From assembly GCF_032922745.1 (NCBI RefSeq), contig NZ_CP136693.1, forward strand, positions 1,984,001 through 2,048,000: DNA of 64,000 bases, read 5' to 3'. Positions within the stretch are counted from its first letter, which is position 1. Every line of letters starts with the position of its first letter. The position numbers and the translations under genes are program-made. Shown here piece by piece: positions 16,161 through 26,148 of this stretch. Below the pieces are notes generated by a model. It did not search any database, was not told the DNA's origin, and saw only the letters and a list, made by a program, of their open reading frames with translations. Source of the stretch: Marinobacter salarius (GTDB lineage: Bacteria; Pseudomonadota; Gammaproteobacteria; Pseudomonadales; Oleiphilaceae).

Positions 16161-19100
16161 ATGACCCATTCCGATTCCCCTCAAAAGCAAACCCTCCTGG
16201 AACAGCTCTCCGAGGCGTTGGAGGGTGAGGACTACGACCCGGACGATTCCGGCCATCTGCGTGACGTTGTGGCGACGATGCTGGAGGAGTCCCAGTCCTG
16301 GGACGACGCGTTGCACCGCCGTTTGACCGAGGTGTTGGGCAGGGCCGAAGGAAAGCGCTGGGCCGGGATGTTCAGCGGCGGGTTCCCTTCGAGTTACCGA
16401 TCGAGATTCTCCGTCGCGGAGGCCGCTGGCGATATCCAGCAAATCCAGTCCATTGCCCTCAGTTCTGATGTGCCCATGAGGTTCTACACATCATCGGAGC
16501 AGGGAGAGCAGGAACTGAACTTCAAGCTCTACAGTCAGGGCAAGCCGGTGATTCTGTCAGATGTGATTCCGATCCTTGAGAATCTTGGCATGCGAGTGTT
16601 GGGGGAGCACCCGTATCGTATTCGGCGGCGTGACGGCGAGCAGTTCGGTGTCAGTGATTTTACCGTGGAATGTCATTCCCGCTGCCGTGGCGCAGATGTC
16701 GAAGCGGCCAAACCGCGACTTCAGGAAGGGTTCCGGGAAATCTGGAATGGTTTCGCTGAAAACGACGACTTCAACCAGTTGATGATGGCGGCGGGTCTGA
16801 ATTGGCGTGAAGTCAGCCTGCTGCGAGCCTACTCCCGCTACATCAAGCAGTTGCGCTTCGGATTTAGCCAGCCCTTTATTGCCGACACCCTGGCCCGGCA
16901 CCTGGATATCACGGCGTTGCTGGTCGCCCTCTTCAGCGCTCGTTTCGATCCTGTTTTGGGCAATCGGGAATCTGAATCCGAGCACATCGAGAACCGGATT
17001 CTTGAGGCTCTCGACGCCGTAACAAGCCTTGACGACGACCGTATCCTCCGGCGGTTTTATGTACTGATCAAGGCCACCCTCAGAACCAACTATTTCCAAC
17101 GCCAGGACACCGGCGAGTTCAAAGGCTATATCTCGCTTAAACTCGATCCTTCCAGCATCCCGGATATTCCCAAGCCATGCCCGCGTTTCGAGGTATTCGT
17201 GTGTTCCCCTCGGGTGGAAGGGGTTCATCTCCGGGGAGGCGCCGTGGCCCGTGGTGGTTTGCGCTGGTCCGACCGTAGCGAAGACTACCGCACAGAGATA
17301 CTCGGGCTGGTGAAGGCCCAGCAGGTCAAGAATTCGGTCATCGTACCCGTGGGTGCCAAAGGGGGCTTTATCGTCAAGCAGCCTCCGGAAGGCGGCTCAC
17401 GCGAGGCACTGAGAGAAGAGGGTATTGCCTGCTACCAGACATTCATCCGCGGTTTGCTGGACCTGACCGACAACCTGAATGAAGGCAGCGTAGTGCCACC
17501 GGTTGACGTGGTCCGTCACGACGCCGATGACACCTACCTGGTGGTGGCCGCCGACAAAGGCACGGCGACCTTCTCTGACATTGCGAACCGGCTTTCCGGG
17601 GAATACGGCTTCTGGCTTGGTGACGCTTTTGCCTCCGGCGGCAGTGAGGGGTACGACCATAAGAAAATGGGTATTACCGCGAAGGGCGCCTGGGAGTCGG
17701 TCAAACGTCATTTCCTTGAGAAAGGCATCGACACCCAGGCCGACGAATTCACCGTTGTGGGTATTGGCGACATGGGCGGGGACGTGTTTGGCAACGGTAT
17801 GCTGCTGTCGGATCGCATTCGCCTTGTGGCAGCCTTCAATCACCTGCACATCTTTGTGGATCCGGAGCCGGATGCAGCGGCGTCGTTCGCCGAACGCAAG
17901 CGCCTGTTTGAAACGCCGGGATCGAGTTGGGAGGACTACAGTGCAGAACTGATCAGCGAGGGTGGTGGTGTGTTCTCACGGGCTGCCAAATGGATTCCCG
18001 TGTCGCCACAGATGCAGGCACGCCTCGGCATCCGTGAAACCCGCCTGCCGCCCAATGAGTTGATCAGTGCGCTGTTGCAGGCCCCGGTGGACATGCTCTG
18101 GAATGGTGGTATCGGCACATACGTGAAAGCGGCTGGCGAGACCCATGACGACGTCGGCGACAAGTCCAACGATGCCGTAAGGATAGACAGCCACCAGCTA
18201 CAATGCGGGGTCCTTGGTGAGGGCGGAAACCTCGGTTTCACCCAGCTTGCTCGCATCGGTTTTGCCAGAACCGGTGGTGCCGCCAATACCGACTTTATTG
18301 ATAATGCCGGTGGGGTGGACTGTTCGGACCATGAAGTAAACATCAAGATTCTGCTCAACGAGCGGGTGCGAAGCGGGAAGATGACGCTGAGGCAGCGTAA
18401 CCAGATGCTCCGGGCAATGACTCCGGAAGTGTCGGAGCTGGTGCTGCGGAACAATTACCGTCAGGCCATGGCTCTGAGCCTGGCCGCCACGGGGGCGGTT
18501 GCCACTACGGACGAGTACGAACGCCTGATGCGGCGGTTGGAGGCAGAGGGGAAACTTGATCGGTCCCTCGAATTTCTGCCCGACGACGAGGAACTCCGCT
18601 CGCGGCGAGAGCGTGCTTCGGGGCTGACTCGCCCTGAGCTTTCGGTGTTGATTTCCTACGCCAAGATTGAACTGAAGCAGGCGTTGCAGGCTGCGCCTAT
18701 TGTTCACGACGATCGTTTCTCCGCAGCCCTGTACTCCGCTTTCCCGGGCTCGTTGCTCAAGCGTTTTCCAGACGCGATCGATGCCCATCCCCTGCGCGGG
18801 GAAATCGCTGCAACGCAGATTGCCAACGATATGGTGAATCGCATGGGCATCAGTTGGGCGGACAAGCTGCGTAATGCCACCGGTGCCGACTGTGGCCGGA
18901 TTGCCGCCGGCTACCTGATCTCCCTCCAGATCCATGACGTAGAAACCCAGTGGAAAGCGATTGAAGCGCTTGACGGGAAAATCAGTGCCGGCGTGCAGGC
19001 AGAGTTGTTCAGCGATGTGATTCGACTGGTTACCCGCAGTACCAGCTGGCTGTTGCACAATCGCCGGGCTGACCTGGACCCGGATGCCTGTATTGCCCAC

Positions 19101-19661
19101 TATCAGAGGCCGCTGGCGGAGGTGTTGGCGTCGACAGAGAGCCTGGAGGCGGTGATTCCTGCAAGTCGGTGGCAGGAACGCTATGATAAATACTGTGAGC
19201 ACCGTGTTCCGGAGAAACTGGCAGCCTATGCTGCCTCTGCAGAAAGCCGCTATTGGCTGATGGATATCATCGAAATCGGCCGTCAGTTGGATCGGGATCT
19301 TGAGTCGGTGGCCTGGGTGTACTTCAGCTTGGGTGAAGGTCTCAAACTGACCTGGCTGGACCGTCAGATGCGTGCCTTCAAGGCCCGAGGGCACTGGCAG
19401 GTACTGGCGACGCTTCATTACAGGGACGAACTGGACCACCAGTTGCGGAACCTGACCGCGAGTGTACTGTCCTTCGCGTCCGAAGGGGGCGGATCGATGT
19501 CTCCTGAGCAGTCGCTTGAACGTTGGCGTGAAGACAAGCAGGCTCTGTTGAGCCGTTGGCAAAAGATGCTGGCTGATATGCAAGCCGCGAGTGACGTGGA
19601 TTGTGCCGTGTTCTCGGTGGCCCACGGCGTGCTTCGGGAGCTGGCTGCAAAGGCAGCTTAG
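16161..19661 (+). CDS. NAD-specific glutamate dehydrogenase, shortened large form
   Basis: It catalyses oxidative deamination of glutamate to 2-oxoglutarate with NAD. The 1166-residue protein keeps the catalytic core of the large enzymes: GGLRWSDRSEDYRTEILGLVKAQQVKNSV near 360-390, VGAKGGF, and the Rossmann motif GIGDMGGDVFGNGML near 533. The long helical C-terminal domain is also present. The family's 180-kDa members are about 1600 residues. Here only some 100 residues precede the KLYSQGKPVILSDVIPILENLG region, so the N-terminal ACT-like regulatory part appears absent. The start is well supported (GGAGATCTCCG before ATG), and the divergent lrp gene leaves no room upstream. PutA downstream would supply glutamate. 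Confidence 0.9.
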   Translation: MTHSDSPQKQTLLEQLSEALEGEDYDPDDSGHLRDVVATMLEESQSWDDALHRRLTEVLGRAEGKRWAGMFSGGFPSSYRSRFSVAEAAGDIQQIQSIALSSDVPMRFYTSSEQGEQELNFKLYSQGKPVILSDVIPILENLGMRVLGEHPYRIRRRDGEQFGVSDFTVECHSRCRGADVEAAKPRLQEGFREIWNGFAENDDFNQLMMAAGLNWREVSLLRAYSRYIKQLRFGFSQPFIADTLARHLDITALLVALFSARFDPVLGNRESESEHIENRILEALDAVTSLDDDRILRRFYVLIKATLRTNYFQRQDTGEFKGYISLKLDPSSIPDIPKPCPRFEVFVCSPRVEGVHLRGGAVARGGLRWSDRSEDYRTEILGLVKAQQVKNSVIVPVGAKGGFIVKQPPEGGSREALREEGIACYQTFIRGLLDLTDNLNEGSVVPPVDVVRHDADDTYLVVAADKGTATFSDIANRLSGEYGFWLGDAFASGGSEGYDHKKMGITAKGAWESVKRHFLEKGIDTQADEFTVVGIGDMGGDVFGNGMLLSDRIRLVAAFNHLHIFVDPEPDAAASFAERKRLFETPGSSWEDYSAELISEGGGVFSRAAKWIPVSPQMQARLGIRETRLPPNELISALLQAPVDMLWNGGIGTYVKAAGETHDDVGDKSNDAVRIDSHQLQCGVLGEGGNLGFTQLARIGFARTGGAANTDFIDNAGGVDCSDHEVNIKILLNERVRSGKMTLRQRNQMLRAMTPEVSELVLRNNYRQAMALSLAATGAVATTDEYERLMRRLEAEGKLDRSLEFLPDDEELRSRRERASGLTRPELSVLISYAKIELKQALQAAPIVHDDRFSAALYSAFPGSLLKRFPDAIDAHPLRGEIAATQIANDMVNRMGISWADKLRNATGADCGRIAAGYLISLQIHDVETQWKAIEALDGKISAGVQAELFSDVIRLVTRSTSWLLHNRRADLDPDACIAHYQRPLAEVLASTESLEAVIPASRWQERYDKYCEHRVPEKLAAYAASAESRYWLMDIIEIGRQLDRDLESVAWVYFSLGEGLKLTWLDRQMRAFKARGHWQVLATLHYRDELDHQLRNLTASVLSFASEGGGSMSPEQSLERWREDKQALLSRWQKMLADMQAASDVDCAVFSVAHGVLRELAAKAA

Positions 19662-19830
19662 TCATCTGTCAGGGTGTTTTCGTCTGAAAATTAATCATTT
19701 CACAGGAAAAATGTAAATTTTAATTAACCAAAAAAGCCTGAACGTCGCGCTTGTATGGTTTTTACAGTCAAATAGTCTTTGTCGTTCCCGGTAGAATGCG
19801 GGAAAGATAAACAACTGAGAGGGTTCAACC
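19662..19830. promoter_or_regulatory. Spacer before putA with AT-rich dyads
   Basis: This 169-base gap includes a strongly AT-rich segment (19691-19735, with AAATTTTAATTAA) and a T-rich tract at 19756-19782. It is a likely putA promoter and a possible Lrp site, but I cannot set -35/-10 boxes with confidence. Confidence 0.4.
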
Positions 19831-22800
19831 ATGAGACCGCAGCAATCAGAGACTCCCACACTGGTCGATAGCCGGCAGGCCATCCGCAATTATTACCTCG
19901 CGGACGAACACAAGGTGATTAGTGAGATGATTGCTGGCGCCCAGTTGACCCGGGCAGAGCGCGATGGAATCTCGGAGCGCGCCGCCGATCTGGTACGCAG
20001 CGTCCGCAAGAATGCCAAGTCCACCATTATGGAAAAATTCCTGGCGGAGTACGGCCTCACGACCAAGGAAGGCGTTGCACTGATGTGTCTGGCTGAGGCG
20101 TTGCTGCGTGTGCCGGACAATATGACCATTCACGAGCTGATCGAAGACAAGGTCACTTCTGGCGCCTGGGGTACTCACGTAGGCAAGGCGTCCTCAGCAC
20201 TGATCAACACGGCGACCGTGGCGCTGTTGATGACCAGCAATCTATTGAAAGACTCTGAGCGACACAGCGTGGGTGACACGTTGCGTAAGCTGCTGAAGCG
20301 TTTCGGCGAGCCGGTCATTCGCACGGTTGCCGGTCAGGCCATGAAGGAAATGGGCCGTCAGTTCGTGTTGGGCCGTGATATCGACGAAGCCCAGGACGAA
20401 GCCAAAGAATACATGGAAAAGGGGTATACCTATTCCTATGACATGCTGGGTGAGGCTGCCCGCACCGATGAGGACGCCAAGCGCTATTTCGACTCCTACT
20501 CCAATGCCATTGATAGTATTGCCAAGGCCTGCAAAGGCGATGTGCGCAAGAATCCGGGTATCTCCGTCAAACTGTCCGCACTACTGGCCCGATACGAATA
20601 TGGCAATAAAGAGCGGGTGATGAGCGAACTGCTACCCCGCGCCAAAGAGCTGGTAAAGAAGGCCGCAGCGGCCAATATGGGGTTCAATATTGATGCCGAG
20701 GAACAGGATCGGCTTGATCTGTCCCTTGACGTCATTGAAGCCCTGGTCGCGGACCCGGAACTGGCCGGTTGGGACGGTTTTGGTGTTGTGGTTCAGGCTT
20801 ACGGCAAGCGTTCAGCCTTCGCGTTGGATTGGCTGTACGGGCTGGCTGAGAAGTACGACCGTCGCTTTATGGTGCGCCTGGTGAAAGGCGCGTACTGGGA
20901 CGCCGAGATCAAACGCGCCCAGGTAATGGGCCTGAGCGGTTTCCCGGTATTCACCCGCAAGGCCTGCAGTGACGTTTCGTTCCTCTCCTGCGCAACCAAG
21001 CTGCTGAACATGACCGACCGGATCTATCCGCAGTTCGCCACCCACAATGCCCATTCGGTATCGGCGGTGCTCGAGCTGGCAAAATCCAAAGGCGTGGATA
21101 ACTATGAGTTTCAGCGCCTGCACGGTATGGGTGAATCACTCCACAACGAAGTGCTGAAAACCAGTGGTGTGCCTTGCCGGATTTATGCCCCGGTTGGCCC
21201 CCACAAAGACCTGTTGGCGTATCTGGTACGTCGCCTGCTGGAAAATGGCGCCAACAGTTCCTTCGTGAACCAGATCGTGGACAAGAGCATTACGCCGGAA
21301 GAAATCGCCAAAGACCCGATAGACTCCGTTAAAGAGATGGGCAGTAATATCTCAAGCAAGGCGATCGTCCACCCCTTCAAGCTCTTCGGCGAACAGCGCA
21401 GAAACTCCAAGGGTTGGGACATCACCGATCCGGTGACGGTTGCGGAAATCAACGAAGGCCGGGATGCCTATCGTGACCATCGCTGGAAAGGCGGTCCGAT
21501 TATCGCTGGCGAAGTATCCGGTGCGGAAGTGCAAATGGTCCGTAACCCCGCCGACGCGGAAGACACGGTTGGCCATGTGACGCAGGCGTCCGAGGAGGAC
21601 GTGAACACAGCGATCACCGCAGCTCAGGAAGGCTTCAAGGCCTGGTCGGCCCGGTCCGCCGAAGAGCGGGCCGAGTGTCTTCGCAAGGTCGCTGACCTGT
21701 ATGAGGAAAATGCCTACGAGCTGTTTGCGCTGGCCACCCGCGAAGCCGGTAAGTCGCTGCTGGATGGCGTCGCTGAGATTCGGGAGGCGGTGGACTTCGC
21801 CCAGTTCTATGCCAACGAAGGTATTCGCTACAAGGACAGCGGTGAGTCGCGCGGAGTCGTGGTGTGTATTTCGCCCTGGAACTTCCCGCTGGCGATCTTT
21901 ACCGGCCAGATTCTTGCCAACCTGGTAGCAGGCAATGCTGTGTTGGCCAAGCCGGCCGAGCAGACCTCGCTATTGGCGGTAAGGGCCGTGGAGCTGATGC
22001 ACCAGGCCGGTATTCCGGAAGATGTGATCCAGTTGCTGCCGGGCACCGGTGCGACGGTTGGCGGGGCGTTGACATCCGATTCGCGGGTCGCCGGCGTTTG
22101 CTTCACCGGCTCGACCGCAACGGCTCAGCGCATTGACAAGAAAATGAGCGAGAACATGGCCCCCGATGCCACCCTGGTGGCGGAAACCGGTGGCCTGAAT
22201 GCCATGATCGTGGACTCCACGGCACTGCCTGAGCAGGTGGTGCGTGATGTTCTGGCGTCGTCTTTCCAGAGCGCGGGCCAGCGTTGTTCGGCACTGCGCA
22301 TGCTGTATGTGCAAAAAGACATTGCCGATCATCTGTTGGAAATGCTGTATGGCGCAATGGACGAGTTGGGCATTGGTGATCCCTGGTTATTGTCCACCGA
22401 TGTTGGTCCGGTGATTGATGAAACGGCCAGGAAGAAGATTGTCGACCATTGTGACAAGTATGAAGCCAAGGGTCGTCTGACGAAGAAAATAGCGGTGCCG
22501 GAGAAAGGCAACTTCGTGTCACCTGCGGTGATCAGTGTCAGCGGCATCGAAGAGCTGGAAGAAGAAATCTTCGGCCCGGTGCTGCATGTGGCCACATTTG
22601 CGGCCAAGGATCTGGACAAAGTTGTCGATAGCATCAACGCCAAGGGCTATGGACTGACCTTCGGTGTTCACAGTCGTGTTGACCGCCGCGTTGAACGCAT
22701 CGCCAGCCGTATCAAGGTGGGGAACACCTATGTTAACCGCAATCAGATCGGTGCCATTGTCGGTTCCCAGCCGTTCGGCGGTGAAGGGCTTTCAGGCACC

Positions 22801-23460
22801 GGCCCCAAGGCCGGTGGCCCGCAGTACGTGCGTCGTTTCCTGAAAAGCGAAACGGTTGAACGCCCGGCGGATGCCAGCGCCAAAACGGTGGATATCAAGA
22901 AGCTTGAAGGGCTGATTGGCAAGGTGGCGGATGTAAAAGCGCCCGCGCCGGAGCCACGAATTGAAGCCATGAAGCCGATTTTCGGAGATGTGCCAGCACC
23001 GCTGGACGCCCATGCCGAGGAATTGCCGGGGCCAACGGGTGAGCTGAACCGCCTGAGCAATCATGCCCGGGGTGTGGTGGTCTGTCTCGGTCCGGACAAG
23101 GAGGCCGCATTGGAGCAGGCCGCAACGGCATTGTCCCAGGGCAACAAGGTGGTTGTGATTGCGCCGGGTACCCAGGATACGGTTGATCGTGCTGCCAAGG
23201 CTGGTTTGCCGATTGTGGGTATTGAGGGTCTGTTGGAGCCAGAGGCATTGTCCCAGGCGCGTGGTTTCCAGGCAGCCGTAAGCTGCGCTGAGCCATCCTT
23301 GCTGAAAGAGTACCGTCAGGCTCTGGCGAAGCGGGAAGGTGCGCTGCTACCGCTGATCACCGAGCACAAGCTTGACCAGCGGTTTGTGATTGAGCGCCAC
23401 CTGTGCGTGGACACCACGGCCGCGGGTGGCAACGCCAGCCTGATTGCGGCATCCGAGTAA
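19831..23460 (+). CDS. putA: Bifunctional proline dehydrogenase / glutamate-semialdehyde dehydrogenase
   Basis: This 1209-residue enzyme oxidises proline to glutamate, with electrons passing through FAD to the quinone pool and then to NAD. The PRODH barrel covers about 60-500 (ATHNAHSVSAVLE, RIYAPVGPHKDLLAYLVRRLLENGANSS). The aldehyde dehydrogenase covers about 540-1010, with general base Glu785 (VAETGG) and catalytic Cys819 (GQRCSALR). A further 190 C-terminal residues match the extra domain of type-B PutAs. No ribbon-helix-helix precedes the PRODH part, so it does not repress its own gene. It follows the glutamate dehydrogenase by 169 bases and ends in a strong hairpin. Confidence 0.95.
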   Translation: MRPQQSETPTLVDSRQAIRNYYLADEHKVISEMIAGAQLTRAERDGISERAADLVRSVRKNAKSTIMEKFLAEYGLTTKEGVALMCLAEALLRVPDNMTIHELIEDKVTSGAWGTHVGKASSALINTATVALLMTSNLLKDSERHSVGDTLRKLLKRFGEPVIRTVAGQAMKEMGRQFVLGRDIDEAQDEAKEYMEKGYTYSYDMLGEAARTDEDAKRYFDSYSNAIDSIAKACKGDVRKNPGISVKLSALLARYEYGNKERVMSELLPRAKELVKKAAAANMGFNIDAEEQDRLDLSLDVIEALVADPELAGWDGFGVVVQAYGKRSAFALDWLYGLAEKYDRRFMVRLVKGAYWDAEIKRAQVMGLSGFPVFTRKACSDVSFLSCATKLLNMTDRIYPQFATHNAHSVSAVLELAKSKGVDNYEFQRLHGMGESLHNEVLKTSGVPCRIYAPVGPHKDLLAYLVRRLLENGANSSFVNQIVDKSITPEEIAKDPIDSVKEMGSNISSKAIVHPFKLFGEQRRNSKGWDITDPVTVAEINEGRDAYRDHRWKGGPIIAGEVSGAEVQMVRNPADAEDTVGHVTQASEEDVNTAITAAQEGFKAWSARSAEERAECLRKVADLYEENAYELFALATREAGKSLLDGVAEIREAVDFAQFYANEGIRYKDSGESRGVVVCISPWNFPLAIFTGQILANLVAGNAVLAKPAEQTSLLAVRAVELMHQAGIPEDVIQLLPGTGATVGGALTSDSRVAGVCFTGSTATAQRIDKKMSENMAPDATLVAETGGLNAMIVDSTALPEQVVRDVLASSFQSAGQRCSALRMLYVQKDIADHLLEMLYGAMDELGIGDPWLLSTDVGPVIDETARKKIVDHCDKYEAKGRLTKKIAVPEKGNFVSPAVISVSGIEELEEEIFGPVLHVATFAAKDLDKVVDSINAKGYGLTFGVHSRVDRRVERIASRIKVGNTYVNRNQIGAIVGSQPFGGEGLSGTGPKAGGPQYVRRFLKSETVERPADASAKTVDIKKLEGLIGKVADVKAPAPEPRIEAMKPIFGDVPAPLDAHAEELPGPTGELNRLSNHARGVVVCLGPDKEAALEQAATALSQGNKVVVIAPGTQDTVDRAAKAGLPIVGIEGLLEPEALSQARGFQAAVSCAEPSLLKEYRQALAKREGALLPLITEHKLDQRFVIERHLCVDTTAAGGNASLIAASE

Positions 23461-23470
23461 CGACCTGTCA

Positions 23471-23506
23471 CCTCGCAACGCCCAGGGAAGGGCGTTGCGA
23501 GGGTTT
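23471..23506. terminator. Strong terminator after putA
   Basis: A 13-base-pair perfect stem (CCTCGCAACGCCC with its complement, 23471-23483 and 23490-23502), six-base loop, then GTTTT. It lies between the putA stop and the end of the convergent DsbA-family gene. Confidence 0.85.
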
Positions 23507-23509
23507 TGG

Positions 23510-24154
23510 TCAGGCAGAGTCAGCGATCTCCCGGAACGCGTTGATCAGGGTGTCTGGCTCCTGCGCACCGGATATCAGGTATTTCTGGTTAATGATGTAC
23601 GCAGGAACCGCTGACACCCCCGCCTGCTGATACTGCGTTTCTTCCTCTCGCACAGCCTCTGCATACTGGTCAGATGCCAGTACCTCGCGCGCTTGCGAGC
23701 CGTCCAGGCCAATCGTTTCCACACAGTGGATCAGCGTATCCGGATTGGAAATATTCTCACCGCGTCCGAAATAGGCTTCGAAAAACGCCAGTTTCATATC
23801 GGTCTGCTTGCCCTGTTCACCGGCCCACTTCACCAGCCTATGGGCATCAAAGGTGTTTCGAGTGTAGCGTTCCTGGAGTTTCTCGAAATTCAGTCCCAGC
23901 CCCTTGGCAATGTCCATCATCTGCGCCTGATTGGCTCTCATCTCGTCCTCACTACGGCCGTATTTGCGGCTCAGGGCGGGCAGGATAGGTTCACCGTCCC
24001 CGGATGGATCCGGGTTCAACTCAAAGGCATGCCATGCAACGGTGAAGTCCATGTCGTCTTTCAGGGCGTCCATCGCCTTTTCCAGGCGGGCATAGCCAAT
24101 GGCGCACCAGGGGCAGGCAATATCGGAAACAATGTCGATGGCTATTTGGGTCAT
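23510..24154 (-). CDS. DsbA-family oxidoreductase, FrnE-like
   Basis: This 214-residue thioredoxin-fold protein has Cys14-Pro-Trp-Cys17 in IVSDIACPWCAIG and a cis-Pro loop (GVSAVPAYIINQKYLISG). There is an inserted helical domain between them, as in FrnE and 2-hydroxychromene isomerase relatives. No signal peptide is present, so it is cytosolic rather than a periplasmic disulfide former. FrnE relatives act as disulfide isomerases or in stress resistance; the role here is unknown. It is a single gene. Confidence 0.88.
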   Translation of the reverse strand: MTQIAIDIVSDIACPWCAIGYARLEKAMDALKDDMDFTVAWHAFELNPDPSGDGEPILPALSRKYGRSEDEMRANQAQMMDIAKGLGLNFEKLQERYTRNTFDAHRLVKWAGEQGKQTDMKLAFFEAYFGRGENISNPDTLIHCVETIGLDGSQAREVLASDQYAEAVREEETQYQQAGVSAVPAYIINQKYLISGAQEPDTLINAFREIADSA

Positions 24155-24385
24155 GGTGGCTCCTGTGTGTAAGGGCGAATAAGGGCAGGGTACCTGAAAG
24201 TTGAGCGAATGACTGCCCGTGCAGGCTCTTGGCCGTCCGGGCGCTCGGACACCCTGTCCGGCGTTCCGGGCATACCTTTACTCGGCCCCCTCCCTGGGAT
24301 GAGGGAAATCAGCAACCTGCAATCCTGGCACGTATCTTTCAGTTCCAACACTGCCGAACAATAAATCCAATAAAAGGAGCTCAAG

Positions 24386-26125
24386 ATGTTCCAACTCATC
24401 GCACGTCAGGTGCGTGGTGGCACGCTATCGGCATTGCTGGCCTCCGCCGCCCTGATGATTCCTGCTCTTCCTGCGTTCGCAGGCCAGACAGATTCCTATA
24501 CCCTGCCACAGCAATCCTACAACCAGTCCAGAGCCCGTAACTACAAGGTGTACGTGCCCTCGAACGTGCAATCGCCTGCACCCATGGTGATGGCATTGCA
24601 TGGTTGCAAACAGACCAACAACGACGTGCTCAATGACTGGGGGTTGAAAGCCGCCGCCGATGAGTACGGATTCATTCTGGTTGCCCCCTTCATTACCAGC
24701 TACGACGGGCTGCGTAATGAAAACTGTTGGGGCTTCTGGTTTGATCACCATCGCCACGAAGGCGCCGGCGAAGTGGAAGACCTGCACCAGATTGCACAGG
24801 CTGTTGAGGCCAATTACACCATTGACGCCAATCGCCGTTATATCACCGGCCTGTCTTCCGGCGGTGCCATGGCAACCGTAGCCTCGGTGGCCCACAACGA
24901 ATACTGGGCGGCGGCCGCGCCTGCCTCGGGCCTGCCGTACGGTGAGGATTCTGCGTCTGTCTCGTTGTCCGGACAGTGTCCCGGCAGTGCGACGTTTCAC
25001 AGCGTATCGCGGGTATCCTCCGACATGCAGTCGGAGGTGGACGACCAGTATCCAATCCCGCTCATGGTGTTGCAGAACGAGAATGACTGCACTGTGGTGA
25101 AAGAGGCGGCTGATAACACCCGGGATGCGCACCTACAGGTGTTCGGCGAGTCCGGGTTCAAGACTACGGGCCAAGCCTATGCTTCCTCTGTCGCCTGTTC
25201 GCCTTACTACCAGAACAACCACAGCTGCGAGCACATCCGTTATACCCAGGATGGCACCAGCGGAACACGTTCGGTGGTTGAAACCGTCTACCTGGATGGA
25301 CCCTTGTCGACACCCAATACCCAGGACACCAACCATGGCCATTATTGGGTAGGTGGCGAGAATGGTAATAATGGCAAATGGTCCGTGAGGGTGGGGCCCA
25401 GTTATCCGGATATTATCTGGGATTTCTTTAACCGTCACAGCCGCGATGGAACCGAGCCTGAGGGTTTCCCGGTCATCACGTTGATCGGCGATAACCCGAT
25501 GACGGTGGCGATCAACACCACGTTTACCGATCCGGGTGCCACCGGGCAGGATGCCGAGGACGGTTCATTGACGGTAACGGCTGACTGCAGTGGGGTGGAT
25601 ACGTCAACGGTTGGAACCTACACCTGTGACTACAGTGCGACCGACAGCGACAGCAACACCACGACAAAAAGCCGTCAGGTCGAGGTGTATGATCCCAACG
25701 CACCAACCGAGACCTGCGAGCAGGCGACAGCGTCGCCCAGTGCCCACATCTCGGCAAACCGGGCCTACGCTGGAGGTAACTCCAACCTGAGGGCCTATGC
25801 CAGTGGCGACGACATCGACATCGGGGGCTCCTTCGACACCTGGAGCAATGTCACCCTCTATGAGGGCGATCCGGGGCTATGGTATACGTCCGAACCCAGC
25901 GCCTGCAGCGGAACCGGCGGAGGCGGTGATGATGGCTCCGGCGGCGATGTCACCTGCCAGGACTGGAACGACACCCATCTCAACCATGATACCGCTGGCC
26001 GGGCGTACTATTCAGGGGGGTACTACACCACCGGTGGGAACGATTACCTGGGCGCGGTATCCGGCACCTACAGCTGGGTGAAGGAGACCGACAGCGGCGT
26101 CTTCGAAGCCGGCCAATGTAACTGA
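24386..26125 (+). CDS. Extracellular short-chain PHA depolymerase with C-terminal modules
   Basis: This 579-residue exported esterase hydrolyses polyhydroxybutyrate-type polyester outside the cell. It has a signal peptide to about residue 32 and an alpha/beta-hydrolase domain with oxyanion motif MALHGCKQTNND and lipase box Gly155-Leu-Ser157-Ser-Gly. An Ig-like DUF5011 domain (VITLIGDNPMTVAINTTFTDPGATGQDAEDGS) spans about 365-430. Two cysteine-bounded modules (about 437-508 and 526-578) share a His...RAY...GG...A.G....G pattern and presumably bind the polymer or another surface. A Gly/Ser/Asp linker separates the modules. The gene has GGAGCTCAAG before ATG and is followed by a terminator. Confidence 0.9.
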   Translation: MFQLIARQVRGGTLSALLASAALMIPALPAFAGQTDSYTLPQQSYNQSRARNYKVYVPSNVQSPAPMVMALHGCKQTNNDVLNDWGLKAAADEYGFILVAPFITSYDGLRNENCWGFWFDHHRHEGAGEVEDLHQIAQAVEANYTIDANRRYITGLSSGGAMATVASVAHNEYWAAAAPASGLPYGEDSASVSLSGQCPGSATFHSVSRVSSDMQSEVDDQYPIPLMVLQNENDCTVVKEAADNTRDAHLQVFGESGFKTTGQAYASSVACSPYYQNNHSCEHIRYTQDGTSGTRSVVETVYLDGPLSTPNTQDTNHGHYWVGGENGNNGKWSVRVGPSYPDIIWDFFNRHSRDGTEPEGFPVITLIGDNPMTVAINTTFTDPGATGQDAEDGSLTVTADCSGVDTSTVGTYTCDYSATDSDSNTTTKSRQVEVYDPNAPTETCEQATASPSAHISANRAYAGGNSNLRAYASGDDIDIGGSFDTWSNVTLYEGDPGLWYTSEPSACSGTGGGGDDGSGGDVTCQDWNDTHLNHDTAGRAYYSGGYYTTGGNDYLGAVSGTYSWVKETDSGVFEAGQCN

Positions 26126-26148
26126 TCGCCATCGAAGACCGGCGATCA

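Noticed and set aside
18198..19625. A 475-codon frame on the minus strand
   Set aside because: It is antisense to the glutamate dehydrogenase catalytic region, with no ribosome site or recognisable domain.
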